This document shows positions 10,711-20,890 of a DNA stretch of 64,000 bases, one piece after another. The notes below the pieces were generated by a model that made no database searches, was not told where the DNA came from, and was given only the letters and a program-made list of their open reading frames with translations. The position numbers were made by a program, and so were the translations under genes. How positions within the stretch are numbered: the stretch's first letter is position 1; every line of letters starts with the position of its first letter. Origin of the DNA: Molanna angustata (taxonomy: Eukaryota; Arthropoda; Insecta; Trichoptera; Molannidae); NCBI GenBank assembly GCA_963576475.1, contig OY754990.1:15272206-15336205 (forward strand). Reading direction: 5' to 3'.

Positions 10711-10753
10711 AACTCCAGACGAAGGAGAGGAACTCTCCGAAACCGGTCGAGTT
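10711..10753 (+). ncRNA. Hammerhead-like motif in right arm
   Basis: Stem I AACTC (10711-10715) with GAGTT (10749-10753). Core CAGACGA (10716-10722), unpaired A 10723, stem II GGAGAG (10724-10729) with CTCTCC (10733-10738) over a GAA loop. Core GAAAC (10739-10743), CCGG minimal helix III, GTC (10746-10748) at the expected cleavage position. It has the same two deviations as the left arm. Confidence 0.5.
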
Positions 10754-10825
10754 ATCGACGGAGTTAAGTGTGTAACACAAAAAAAAAAAAAAATATTTTG
10801 CTAATATAATGTATTCAACGTCATT

Positions 10826-11110
10826 AATTCAAACTAGTACCTTCAATGGTAGTATTTCTGGAATTTCATCTTAGGAAGGTTAACGATGAAAGAATAGGTA
10901 CTTTTGCCATCCTCAGACAATACAAACTTGATATTTTTTTTTAATTTGAGAGAGGAATTGATTGATTTTAGATAGTCGGGAAGAATATTGATAATAATAT
11001 TAGTAGAGCCTGTTAATAGTAACTTCGCTGCCCAAAAGATGTTTTAGTATAGACTGTCATAGAGTTTAGGGATGTGCCTGTTCTGGTAGTACGGATTTGT
11101 TGTGTTTTTT
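10826..11110 (-). pseudogene. LINE ORF2 C-terminal relic
   Basis: The minus strand reads, across frameshifts, GSTNIIINILPDYLKSINSS, LKLKKNIKFVLSEDGKSTYS and FIVNLPKMKF. The ..LP..lk...s...lKk.lk pattern is the closing region of CR1/jockey-group ORF2. It is heavily decayed. Confidence 0.5.
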
Positions 11111-12129
11111 CACTAAGTTCAATATTTATAAAAAAAAAAATCTTCAAAGTGTTTGTGTAATATATAACTGTTTTATACTCATGATATTACATTCTTGAAA
11201 TGCTACAAAGCACGAAACAAATCAAAAATGTTCTCATATATAGACACACATAAATACACAGAAATTCTTACATACTTCTTACATTCTTACATACAGAAAT
11301 TCTTACATACACTATGATTGCGAATAATATCTGTACATAAATAGGTACATAATCCAATTCAACATTTTATTGTTACAGGGTTTCCTAGTTAGGCTACAGT
11401 AACATGCTTTCTATCAATATAAAATGTGCTGTAACAACAAGTAAATAAATAGTTAATACATTGAAAATTGTTGTCAAGGTATAAGGAAATAAATGATAAT
11501 ATGTGGGAGAATAATAGGGGGTTCTGTTACAGCCTCTCTACCTCCCGGAAGTGTAGAAATCACCAAATTAAGAATATTATTATACTCCATGGATTCGATC
11601 ATTTGAACCATGGCAACTGACCTCTCTTAGACCTACTTCAACCTTTAATATATTTCGTTATTCCAATATTTTTGTTTACGCAATAAAAACATTATATAAT
11701 TGAAGATAAACAGGAAAAAATAATACGATAGCAATGTTTAATTAAAAATTCAACTTATTCGTATTCAACTTGAGTTAGGTCATAATATGTCGAATATTTT
11801 TTTAATTGCATATACGCAAACATTGGATTTTTTTCCCTGTCGGGAGTCAAATGATATTATTTTTTTTCATACATTTTAACATACACATTGGTATAAGTAG
11901 GTAAACGAGCCAAAATTGAAATAATATTTCTGGCGCAGTTAAGGGGTGACATCTGTGCGAGAACACCATCACCCCATTTATAAGGACTGTTGCTTCCGTT
12001 GTTTACAAATAAACCAATCTCTCAATAGATGGCGTTACAAAAGGGTTTCTTCGTTACTTTATTGATGGCGATAGTAATAATGTCTTATTTTCAGACGATT
12101 AATTTTCAAAAAATTGCATTTATTAACAT
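11111..12129. other. No gene seen; left-end piece of repeat H at 11795-11890
   Basis: Mostly AT-rich. At 11800-11890 taattgcatatacgcaaaca and ccctgtcgggagtcaaatga match 51785-51850, and the second phrase matches the 38-bp minisatellite unit of 38037-38850. This appears to be the left module of the composite repeat called H here. Confidence 0.5.
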
Positions 12130-12289
12130 AAAATGAATATATCCTTGTTAAACAAGTATATATACATCTTACTACGTTCCCTAAAATAAGCATAAATGCT
12201 TGTGCTATAGGTGAACGAAATCGGTCGATAATTCAAACTCGCGACCACTGGATTACTATGCCAGCGCGCTAACCGCTCTGCCATCGACC
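12130..12289 (-). mobile_element. tRNA-derived SINE, family 2
   Basis: On the minus strand it starts with a tRNA-like head (ggtcgatggcagagcggtta, then gcgctgg...), continues atttcgttcacctatagca, caagcatttatgc and gggaacgtag, and ends in an A-rich tail. The copy at 62491-62670 shows the B-box-like GAGTTCGAATCC; here it has decayed (gcgagtttgaattat). Further copies lie at 37932-38036(+) and 47880-48014(-). The anticodon-loop position reads CTAGTAA in better copies, as in tRNA-Thr(AGT), an inference only. Confidence 0.8.
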
Positions 12290-12302
12290 ATCAAGCAGTG
12301 AT

Positions 12303-12460
12303 AAGAAGGCATAATTGGTGAACGTTGCGCAAGCGTATAAAGTGATCACAAAAACAGCCGGTGACAGGTCGTATACCCCGAAGGTGCCTTGAGCTCCTGG
12401 TTCTTCAATAATATTTCAACTTCGTCTTTATTGAGATGTTGAAAAGTTTGTCAAATAAAA
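12303..12460 (+). repeat. Repeat H, right module
   Basis: Contains aggcataattggtgaacgtt, gcgcaagcg, aaagtgatcac, gacaggtcgta, aggtgccttgag, ctggttcttc and cttcgtctttattgagatg. The same ordered module is found at 17623-17768, 38868-39000, 51860-51960, 62093-62165 and, inverted, at 63838-63992. No ORF. Confidence 0.8.
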
Positions 12461-12559
12461 TATAATATATCCTTGCCCTTGAGGATAGATTATTCTGGAC
12501 TCTACACTACTTATTCAATTAATAACTATAATGTGGTAAGTACTTATCTGACGTATCAT

Positions 12560-12780
12560 AAACATCTAGAACAAGGATGTCTTAACATCTAGACATGTTT
12601 GTCCGAATGTAGACTCAGGTAAACATTCGGACAAAGAAACTTCCAATATTATGGAGTCAATTTATTCAATGAACTACCGACGATACTAAGAAAATACAGT
12701 TACTTGAAAATATTTAAACGACATATCAAAATTTTGATTAAATATAAGGGCAGACATTACAAAAAAAATTGACCACATAG
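12560..12780 (+). pseudogene. LINE ORF2 C-terminal relic
   Basis: The frame YYGVNLFNELPTILRKYSYL, KIFKRHIKILIKYKGRHYKK then a stop has the FN.LP...FK..lk..l closing pattern of CR1-group ORF2. Upstream, 12598-12610 and 12623-12635 (TTTGTCCGAATGT and its exact complement) form a 13-bp hairpin with a 12-nt loop. Confidence 0.55.
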
Positions 12781-12799
12781 CAACCAATCAATAATGCAT

Positions 12800-13440
12800 C
12801 CATTTTTTTTATTCATTTTTAAAGTACAGTCATATTTACAATGTATAAACACAAATGAGTTACCAGCATATGGACCAGTGAAGACTTTCAATATTACCAA
12901 TTTTCAATTATATTAAAATTCAAATAATAAAAATAGAAATTAATCATTCAATTCATAAACAAATAGTTAATCAATAAATGAATTAATTAGTAAATTAATA
13001 ATAAATAAAGCAAATAAATAAATAAAAAAACATAAAAAATAGAACAATTACTTGTGCCACATATCACTTTTATTTAGTAATTAAGAATCAGATGATTCCA
13101 GTACTTCTCGTACACCTCTCCTAAACTGTCCCATATTCATTAAAAATATGTCCAGGCCACCGAATAACATATTATACAGCGAACAACTGCGCTGCATAAA
13201 CGTATTCCGAGAGTAGCGTCTAGCCCCTGAGTTTCTTTTCTGCATTCTTGCGAGAGCGAGTTGCTTTATAAATTGAATTATAAATTAAATATATAATATT
13301 CTTTTAATTTTTCGCATTTAATATAAAATTTCACAGCTCATTTGACTTAATACTACGAGATCTCAACCAATCAGAGAGCCAACCGGAAACAGAATGCAAA
13401 CGGGTAGATTCAGATTGTAGACTCTAGTTATTCCGAGCAT
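12800..13440 (-). pseudogene. LINE ORF2 C-terminus and 3' UTR
   Basis: The minus strand 13262-13086 gives RMQKRNSGARRYSRNTFMQR, SCSLYNMLFGGLDIFLMNMG and FRRGVREVLESSDS, then a stop: the RR.R.tFM.R...YN.....DiF closing motif of CR1/jockey-type ORF2. Upstream (13262-13440) is more of the coding region with stops. The 3' UTR runs down to 12800 with AATAAA-rich sequence. An internal segment (13213-13432) occurs almost unchanged, inverted, at 61818-62094. Confidence 0.7.
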
Positions 13441-14499
13441 AATTGGTCGTGCAGTGGGGCAACCTGAACAAATAGTACGAGTAACGCGAAATTAACCATT
13501 TTAAAATTTCAACTAAATGGGATATCTTTTGAAGAAAGTTTTCATGGTCAGTGTAGTGTAATACATTTGTTTACAGGGTGAAGTTTTAAAGTTAGCTCAC
13601 AAAAATTCGTAGACTTTTTGTTAATCAAACAAACATATATTATTTGTTTTTAGCCGCTAAACTAAGCATGCGTGATTTTAATTGCAACCGTGACTAATTA
13701 GCACGGTTATTCAGGATTACGTAACAAAAATTAAAACTGAGAAATTCTAAAATTTGCAGCCACAGGACCTAAAAATGTGGTCCAGGGTTTCGATTTTACG
13801 GTTTTTTAAAAAAAATATTATATCGCAAAAACCAAGAGACAATTTTTTTCATAAATCTTTACAAACTGTCATAACCTAGCCTACATCCAGAATTCCACTT
13901 ATCGTTGACTTTTGTGACACCTTGTATATCGTTGGCGCAAAATGGCGCTCGGCTCTGTCTGCTTACTCCGTAAGGGACATGTATTTCTGGGGTAGTTTCA
14001 AATGGATTATGTTTGATGAAATCTACTAGAAAAACATTTCACTCTTCAATTTGCATATTTACGACTAATGGGCTGAGGGCGACTGACTCCGGTCTATGAC
14101 AAAATGGATTTGTTTGGAGACATTTTGTTTGATGTTTTAGTAAAATGAATAGTGTGTATACTTCAAATAAATAAAAATATTACTTGAAAATATATATTGA
14201 ATTAATATTCAAATACAATATGATTCATATTACTTACAAAAACGATCATTGCTGGTCATTAACGCATTCGTTATGTTTACCTGAAACAAAGAAAAAGACA
14301 AATTAATATTTATTTTTTATCACACCCATATTTTGCAATGACACAAACAAGCAGAACACTGTTACTCAACTAGGAACACTTGTTCTAGGGCTAGCAGTTT
14401 ACAACACTACAGTGACAAAACACTTGTGAACTGGGTGATGATAGTTTCCTCTCTATATAAATTAGGTAGGCACACGATCAATTACAAATTAACCACTGC
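13441..14499. other. No gene seen; RTE 3'-end relic at 13935-13985
   Basis: Only ggcgctcggctctgtctgc followed by ttactccgtaagggacatg (13943-13981) is recognisable. It corresponds to the last codons and 3' UTR of RTE family D (compare 22395-22435). The rest is unassigned AT-rich DNA. Confidence 0.4.
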
Positions 14500-14543
14500 C
14501 GCAACTTTATTTTTGCGAAAAACATCGCAAAAATAAAGTTGCG
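14500..14543. repeat. Perfect 19-bp inverted repeat (hairpin)
   Basis: CGCAACTTTATTTTTGCGA (14500-14518) and its exact complement (14525-14543) are separated by 6 nt. No flanking duplication was recognised. It may be a very short palindromic element or a recent fold-back duplication. Confidence 0.85.
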
Positions 14544-14789
14544 TGCCTGACGTTTCATTATGGCTGACAGTTTATTTCGTTTGTTGTCAGGCAATACATC
14601 GTAATTATGTAAAAAATAAAATAAATATTAAATACATGAACCACTTCTATATCGTCTTTTATTTTAACAACAAAAATAAATCATGATTATAATTATTATG
14701 CATAGTTATTTGTAGTATAAAATGAAATAAAACATTAAAGCGTGCGGCGATTAGTACGCCACCTGGCGAAAAAGACTAGAAACAATACT

Positions 14790-14945
14790 TAACTCAAGAT
14801 TAAGACACGCGATCCGCCAGAAACGTTGAGTTAAATATTTGTCGTTTAGTGACGTATTTAAGGGAAGATTAGGTAGGTACTGAAATACGCAATATTTTTG
14901 TTAAACTTGAGTTAAACTACTAAGGGCCGACTGAAATACTGGGCC
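14790..14945 (-). mobile_element. Harbinger-like MITE, partial inverted copy
   Basis: The minus strand matches the left ~150 bp of 2630-3192: GGCCCAGTATTTCAGT end, taactcaag, ttcccttaaatacgtcact and aacgacaaatatttaactca. It ends at GGGCC 14941-14945, directly followed by ATA, the duplication base triplet seen at copy 1. The other end is missing or too diverged. Confidence 0.65.
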
Positions 14946-15435
14946 ATAGTCGAATACGACATTTACTGTGCGAGATTGGAGAATATATACCCAGGTGTGG
15001 AAATGTATTTGATAAGATTCGCATGAGTTCCAGGGCTGCGTTCACGACGAACGCTGAGTACACTTAGTGACGTTCTAAGCCGTTCTTAATGACCGGAAAT
15101 AGACACTCGAAAGAAACTCTGTGGCTTAACGTCGAGTGTACGCACCAAACGCTCGGTAAAATTGTCGGGTGAAAAACGCTCTGACAGTTATAGTATATGT
15201 TGACTTGTATTTTATCTATGGAATGATGACTTCTATTTGTTGCTGTGGTATCTTTTCTGTCAGTTGACATTATTTATGATGACAATACGCATTTACAAAG
15301 AGGTTAACTTATAAAAATTTCCAATAAAAGGTCAGAGATCATTATTTACTCCACTGCCCAATTGTTATATTTCGATGAAAATATAACCTGAAAAGAGACA
15401 TGTATGATAAATGACATTTGAAATTCTAAACACCC
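14946..15435. other. No gene seen
   Basis: No supportable feature. Short ORFs here lack any recognisable motif. Confidence 0.35.
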
Positions 15436-15566
15436 GATGCTACGTTCAGATTGAAACGCCGCGCCGCTCGAAAGCGTTCAGTGAGATTGGTGTGAAAAAC
15501 GCCATAATCTACAACTTCAGGTAGGTAAATCCGACGCCCAACGTCGAGCTTTGTATCTGAACACCA
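15436..15566 (+). repeat. Dispersed repeat, partner of 1-145
   Basis: Shares gaaacgccgc, gccgctcgaaagcgt, acaacttc and the acgtcgag block, in the same order, with 1-145. Class unknown. Confidence 0.55.
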
Positions 15567-15709
15567 GATCAAATCGAAACAAATCAAATATACATATTAT
15601 GTATTACTCATACAACATATCATATATTTTTATATTTGAATTTATTTTTGGTTTTGATGATATAAACAAGAAATGACTGACATCATTAAAGGTTCAACCG
15701 GGTGTGCAA

Positions 15710-15867
15710 TTTCGAAAACATAAAAATATAATTGAAACTAAAGACCTTGGTATCATCCTTGACTCAAAACTATTATTTGACAAGCACATTGATTACATTG
15801 TATCCAAAGCGTCTAGGATCCTCGGCTTTATCCTCCGTACATGCAAGCATTTTAACAATATTTTAAC
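15710..15867 (+). pseudogene. LINE RT thumb fragment
   Basis: Encodes ETKDLGIILDSKLLFDKHI, YIVSKASRILGFILRTCKHF: the DLGviLD.kl.F..Hi....KA...lGFi.R block that follows the palm in CR1/jockey-type RT. It lies directly upstream of another LINE (15930) that has its own version of this block, so it comes from a different insertion. The sequence 15868-15930 between them is AT-repeat-like. Confidence 0.75.
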
Positions 15868-15929
15868 ATAAAAAAATTATAAATATAAATATTAATTTAA
15901 AATTATAAATTAAAATTATAAATATTAAT

Positions 15930-17621
15930 ATGGCAATAATAAATATTAATATGGCAACTATCAAGTACATGAACCTAAATTCACGTGAAATATTTTTATT
16001 CCACAAAGCTGACTATATAAACATCAAGCATAGACTTTCTGATATAGATTGGACTACTCACTTCAATAACCTAAATTTAGAAGATTCATTATCTCTCTTA
16101 TATGATAAGCTCAATGCATTAATCGTAGAATTTGTTCCTAAAAAATATGCTTCAGCCAGCAAAAATTATCCTGCTTGGTATAGCAGACCCTTAATCAAAA
16201 TAATAAAAGAGAAAACCAAATATCATACGAAATGGAAAAAATTTTTTAACCCCAGAGATTACGATAGTTTTGCCCTATTGCGATCACGTCAAAAAAACCT
16301 CACAAGATCCTGTTTCAATTTGTACGTCGCTAAAATAGAAAACTCACTCAAATCCAATCCAAAGAATATTTGGTCATATGTTAAATCAAAACGTCCATTA
16401 AATAACTTACCTCTCACCATGCATTATAATCAATCTACTGCAAATGATGGTCCAACTATTTGTAGTAAATTCAATGAATATTTTGCTTCTGTATTTGTTG
16501 ACAGTTCTGAACAACCACCTGCAATGGATATCCCAGATTCTAACTCACAAGTATTCTTACACAAAGTCACTATCAATACTATTCTGGTATATAACTATCT
16601 CACAAAAATTGATACTAGCAAAGGAGCTGGTTACGATAACATTCCAGCCCATTTAATAAAACAATGTGCCAATGAATTATGTCATCCATTATACTTAATT
16701 TTCCAAAGATCCCTTAATGAGGGTCATTTCCCAAGTATGTGGAAAAAAGCCCTTATAACACCAATACACAAAACTGGAGACAATTCAAACATCGAAAATT
16801 ATAGACCAATCTCGAAATTGTGTTTTTCAGTAAATTATTTGAAAAAAACATTATAGATCAAATTAATCCTGAAATAAGAACATCTTTAACTACTAAACAA
16901 CATGGATTCCTTAGTAAAAGATCAGTGGAAAACAATTTATTAGAATTTACCGACCATTCATTTTCTGCCTTACTCGAAAATAACCAGTTAGATACAATAT
17001 ACCTAGATTTTGCCAAAGCGTTCGACAAAATTAACCACAATATTCTGTGTTTTAAATTATGGAACTTTGACATACGTGGCGATCTGTACAGATGGATAAA
17101 GTCCTATATAACAAATAGATCACAAGCAGTAGCCGCCAAAGGTTTCCAATCGTGTTTTGTTCCAATTCCCTCCGGAGTACCGCAGGGTTCTCACCTGGGT
17201 CCCTTGCTTTTCCTGATCTACATTAACGACATAACACAATGCATAGCTACCTCTGAAATAATTCTTTTTGCCGACGACAGTAAATTATATAAACAAATCT
17301 CATCTACACATGACTGCTCACTGCTACAACAGGATTTAAATAACCTTTTTCGCTACTGTGAAAAAAATCAATTATATATAAATATAAATAAATGTTTCTC
17401 AATGAGTTTCAGTAGAAGCAGAAATGTAATTAAATTTCACTACACTATTAATAATAATATATTGTCGCAAAAACTCGAAGCGAGAGACCTAGGCGTTATC
17501 CTTGATAACAAACTATCATTTATTCCTCATATTGATTCTGTCGTAAATAAAAGCTACAGAAACTTGGGTTTCATACAAAGAATAACCAAATCCTTCAAAG
17601 AAACAACCTCGCTAGTTCTTC
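15930..17621 (+). pseudogene. CR1-group LINE ORF2: reverse transcriptase, one frameshift
   Basis: The longest RT in the window. Frame 1 (15930-16856) holds the pre-RT linker (AWYSRPLIKIIKEKTKYHTK, FNEYFASVFV), then TKIDTSKGAGYDNIPAHLIK, LYLIFQRSLNEGHFPSMWKK and ENYRPIS. A 1-nt loss near 16820 shifts it, and frame 2 (16820-17632) continues with FSKLFEKNIIDQI. RT motif A is YLDFAKAFDK (Asp at frame-2 residue 63), motif B SGVPQGSHLGPLLF (118-131), motif C FADD (150-153, both Asp kept), then ARDLGVILDNKLSF. The endonuclease is missing at the 5' side. The 3' side is cut at ~17621 where repeat H begins. All catalytic aspartates are intact, so decay looks recent. The clade is CR1/Daphne-like by motif wording; a jockey assignment is less likely. 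Confidence 0.85.
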
Positions 17622-17622
17622 T

Positions 17623-17768
17623 ATCTCATTAAAAAGGCATAATTGGTGAACGTTGCGCAAGCGCATAAAGTGATCACGTAAACCAGCCGATGACAGGTCG
17701 TAAAACCTGTAGGTGCCTTGATTTCCCGGTTCTCCTACAGTAAATATTCCTACTTCGTCTCTATTGAG
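17623..17768 (+). repeat. Repeat H, right module, inserted in LINE
   Basis: A near-identical copy of 63838-63992(-), including the leading atctcattaaaaaggcat. It interrupts the LINE reading frame directly after codons for TTSLVLL. The tail end cttcgtctctattgagat can fold as tctc/gaga within caac/gttg in some copies. Confidence 0.8.
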
Positions 17769-17815
17769 ATAATTAAAAAAAAAAATATTTTATTCTTAAA
17801 TATATTATAATTTTT

Positions 17816-18190
17816 TTCGAGTTTAAGACTCAAAGGGAGTTCATTAAACCACTTTGTATCTTTATACTAATAGAAATGTTGTGAGGCAATTGTACGTAAA
17901 AGAGGAATGGTAATACATCCTTGTGAATTTATTCTGCTGCTTATAGAAAATGACAGTTGGCTTAAATTTGTAAGAATATCTTTATGAATTTGGAACAATG
18001 AGATTTTTTTGTAGATATTTTCAACAGTTGAAACTTTAAATTCTTGAAACACATTAATAGTTGGATAATCAAATCTCTTTTGTAATATAATATTAATAAT
18101 GATTTTTTGAAAAACTTCTAAAGGCACTAAAGTGGTTTTAAAAGCTCCCCCCCAACATATAATGCCATATTGTAAGATGGATTGAAATAG
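17816..18190 (-). pseudogene. CR1-group LINE ORF2 C-terminus (family 2)
   Basis: The minus strand reads QYGIICWGGAFKTTLVPLEV, FQKIIINIILQKRFDYPT, FKVSTVENIYKKISLFQIHK, INSQGCITIPLLRTIASQHF, and after a stop KWFNELPLSLK. It parallels 44555-44978 (YGIVGWGG, VDNIYKKVSIMQIFKD). Family 2 ORF2 C-terminal third; no catalytic motifs. Confidence 0.75.
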
Positions 18191-18261
18191 TTAAAAAGAT
18201 GAAATATGAGTGAATATAATGAATAACAGTTCATAGCAACGATAAAAAAAGGATATATAAC

Positions 18262-19052
18262 AAATTCTTCTTCTTCTGCTTGTTCTAGTACTGGGTACTG
18301 TTTATTCTCGGATTCACTCCTGGGACGCGGATGTCCAGTTGTCCTTCCATCTAATAAATAAATATAATATATTCCAATAAATAAATAAATAAATAAATCT
18401 CTTTGGCGGTCGTCCAGGGTGTCTGCTGGTTGACGGTATCTTGTCTGCCGCTATTTTCACCACTCTCACTGAATCCGCTCTTTCGACGTGATCTCTCCAG
18501 TAACGTCTTCTGTTTCTACCCCATCGCACGACATCGTCGACATCGCAGATCCTCCGAATTTTGGAGTTTCGTATTCTGTCTCGGATGGTTAAATCTGCGA
18601 TGGGGCGGAGAGTTTTCATCTCGGTGGTTCACAAGAGACTCTTTGTTCTCGTGGTGTCGGCTCTGATTTCGATGCCATATGTCATTATTGGCCTTACGCA
18701 GGTCTTATATATCTTCATTTTGCTTTCATTCAACATGTGTTGGTTTCTCAATACAATAGTTCGCAAGCACCCCGCTACAACGGCAGCCTTATTCGTTTGT
18801 TCCCTGACTTCTTCGTAAAGGTCACTTCTGCTTGATATTTCAGCGCCCAGGTACTTGAATTGTTCTATTGTCTTATTGTCGACTACAAGTTTGCAGCGTA
18901 CAGGCTGTTTTGAAGTAACCATGCTCTTTTCTATGGAAATTTCATGTTGTATTGTTGCGCCGATATGTGGAATTTGTGCAGGAGTCTTTTGAGGTCAACT
19001 TCACAATCAGCCATGAGGACCGCGTCGTCTGCATAGCATACAATATTGATTC
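18262..19052 (-). pseudogene. RTE-type LINE ORF2 (family B) with YADD motif
   Basis: On the minus strand it starts near 19052 with VCYADDAVLMADCEVDLKRL (RT motif C, both Asp present), LLHKFHISAQQYN, a frameshift, then MVTSKQPVRCKLVVDNKTIE, FKYLGAEISS, EQTNKAAVVAGCLRTIVLRN, KIYKTCVRPIMTYGIE, another shift, RDRIRNSKIRRICDVDDVVR, WGRNRRRYWRDHVERA and GRPPKRF. The 3' (AAG)n tail appears as cttcttcttctgc at 18269-18281. The 5' part is lost at ~19052, where unrelated AT-rich DNA begins. A tail-only insertion (18352-18397) interrupts it. Confidence 0.85.
18352..18397 (-). mobile_element. Tail-only (AATA)n insertion inside RTE
   Basis: A ~46-bp block made almost only of AATA repeats, with atataatatattcc in the middle, splits the otherwise contiguous ccatct/ctttgg of the RTE sequence (uninterrupted at 3376-3394). 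It is best explained as an extreme 5'-truncated LINE or SINE insertion that kept only the tail. Confidence 0.6.
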
Positions 19053-19059
19053 TCTTATT

Positions 19060-19419
19060 GACAATAAAATATAACATATTGATTTAAAAAATAAATATTC
19101 TGATACTTTGAGTATTTCTGATACTAAGCGATTACTAAGTAAATTTGATATTTTCACTCGAAAAAAACACGGGATAGAGTTATTTTTTAGTATAAATTTA
19201 ATCTCAAATGACACGATAAGAAAAAAAAATAGTAAAATATTATACGAAAAATACGAAGAAAGAAAAATATGATATCGACGTTCCGCCGTTGCGGACAGAA
19301 TATAAATAACGAGACGAAGGAATCCAAACAAAACTACAAAATGAAATCATCTTTAGTTATCTTTCACACAACACCCAATTGTATAACCTTATCTGATTCG
19401 TATTACCACACATTTGCCC
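19060..19419. other. No gene seen
   Basis: AT-rich spacer 5' of the RTE fragment. The minus-strand open frame here has no recognisable domain. Confidence 0.4.
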
Positions 19420-19720
19420 GATAAATTCATATAATGGTTTTATCCCCCCGCCTCCGGCCGCGCCTCGCATTGAAAAACGTGGCCCGGGTCGCGCGTCCCT
19501 CTCGCGCTCGCTCGGCGCATAGTCCGGCGGGAGCGAGAGGGCACGCGCCGTGGCACGGTTCGTCCCCTCCGATCGTTATTTCGGCCAAATAGATTTCATT
19601 AATCGTAAATGTGTTAATGTGTTGGCGAAAACCGATCGTAAATCTCGCGCTTTCCGCTCGTCCCACCGTCTTGGGGCGCTTCTTGTTCCCATCGACATTT
19701 TTGCCGCAAATTTGATGTTA
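19420..19720. promoter_or_regulatory. CpG-rich island, candidate host element
   Basis: Against a very AT-rich background this ~300 bp is strikingly GC- and CpG-rich (cggccgcgcctcgcattg, ggcccgggtcgcgcgtcc, ctcgctcggcgc) and matches no other part of the window. It then passes into an AT-rich part with homeodomain-like cores (cattaatcg, gttaatg). No splice sites or ORF can be argued. It could be a conserved regulatory element, an unmethylated promoter, or a non-coding exon. Downstream, TTTATCGC/GCGATAAA at 19795-19813 forms an 8-bp hairpin. Confidence 0.35.
19491..19548. ncRNA. Strong GC-rich hairpin within CpG island
   Basis: CCCTCTCGC (19497-19505) pairs with GCGAGAGGG (19533-19541). The stem continues inward over ctcgctcgg to a 7-nt loop (cgcatag) with two mismatches and wobbles. 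Outward, GCGCG (19491-19495) pairs with CGCGC (19544-19548). About 24 pairs in 58 nt. The size fits a short pre-miRNA-like fold, but no mature sequence is known. Confidence 0.4.
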
Positions 19721-19964
19721 AATACAATATTGATCATTGAGCCGATACGATAAAAAGAAGTGTAAACGAACAAACTACAGGACAGAGCTTATTTTTTATC
19801 GCGTAGCGATAAATTGAAGATTCTGCGAAACAAATAAGTCTAAAAAAAAAGACTTTTGCTGTTATATCTGTATAATTCACACACTCCTTTACCATCCTCT
19901 TTCTCCTTCCACAACTTTCATCTCTATCCTTTTCTTTTGGTGTGATTTTACATTAAATAATGTT

Positions 19965-20890
19965 ATGAACAGGCATGAACAGATATCACACGTCAGCAAA
20001 TCCACTTACTTTGCCATACACTCACTTGATAAACTCAAGAATTTCCTTCCACTTCACTGTAAAATAACCTTAGCTCAATCACTTCTCCTACCGTTGCTTG
20101 ACTATGCTGATGTTAGCTACTTGGATGCAAACGAGGAACATCTCAACAAACTTGAACGCCTTCAAAATGTTTGCATCTTTGGACTAAAAAAATTTTATCA
20201 TATTTCTCATTACCGTAATCTTCTTCATTGGCCCAAGATACGACAACGACGTAATATACATATCTTGTCATTACTATACAATGTCCTTTTTAATCCAAAT
20301 TAACCTCAGTATCTCAAAGATAAATTCACTTATCTTTCAAGCCACGGGCGTCCACTTCGATCTGCTGAACGTACTTTACTATCTATCCCTATTCATAGTT
20401 CTGATTTTTTAAGCTCTTCATTTGAAGTACATTCGGCTAGGCTATGGAATAGCCTAAGTCCTGATATTACGTCGTCTATCTCATTAAACATCTTCAAGTA
20501 AAGGCTAAAGCAAAAATATTTATCTGACAACACCTGATTACATCTTCCTCTCCTCTTCCTTTCCTTATCCTTTAGTTTTTCCATCATTGCTATGAATTGT
20601 TCTTATATGCTATCTTATTTGTTTTTTTTTACTTTTATTCTGCTGTATTTATTTATTCTGTAATGTGATTATGTAACTGATTGTCATTTTTTTTTTTTTT
20701 TGAGTGGCAGCTCTCCAAGGAGAACACACTTAGGCCGGTTGGCCCTTTGTGATACAAATATTTGTGATAATTGTCATAGTACACATTGTTTTGTATACCT
20801 AACATTAACTCTGGTTGGTTCGAAGAAATTGCCATTAGGCAATAAGCCCGCCAGTGTACAAATTGTATGTACAAGAAGATTCAAATAAAT
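19965..20890 (+). pseudogene. CR1-group LINE ORF2 C-terminus and 3' UTR (family 1)
   Basis: Encodes QISHVSKSTYFAIHSLDKLK, NFLPLHCKITLAQSLLLPLL, DYADVSYLDANEEHLNKLER, LQNVCIFGLKKFYHISHYRN and HWPKIRQRRNIHILSLLYNV; after a stop, GRPLRSAERTLLSIPIHSSD and SARLWNSLSPDITSS. The 3' UTR holds a T-run (20688-20701), the phrase tggcagctctccaaggagaa and a terminal hairpin ttgccattaggcaa (20830-20843) followed by taagcccgccagtgtaca and AAATAAATAAAT. The same 3' end occurs at 42400-42735, 30925-31300(-) and on SINE family 3 (39170). Catalytic RT is absent. Confidence 0.85.

Larger units (their letters stand above)
10262..10806. mobile_element. Non-autonomous element with ~105-bp terminal inverted repeats
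   Basis: The left arm (about 10262-10372) and right arm (about 10695-10806) are inverted copies. Both contain tgtgttacacactta, cgataactcgac, tttcggagag, ctctccttcgtctggagttc and acttacaaacta. The centre holds a G-rich tract (10430-10495) and a perfect 9-bp hairpin ctattgtca/tgacaatag near 10667-10693. No ORF. Each arm carries a hammerhead-like fold (separate entries), a feature known from Penelope-like retroelements, so it may be a PLE-derived foldback rather than a DNA transposon. I found no clear target duplication. Confidence 0.7.

Noticed and set aside
19427..19773. Overlapping ORFs in the CpG island as genes
   Set aside because: Both strands are open because of GC content; no domain, splice or start context supports either.
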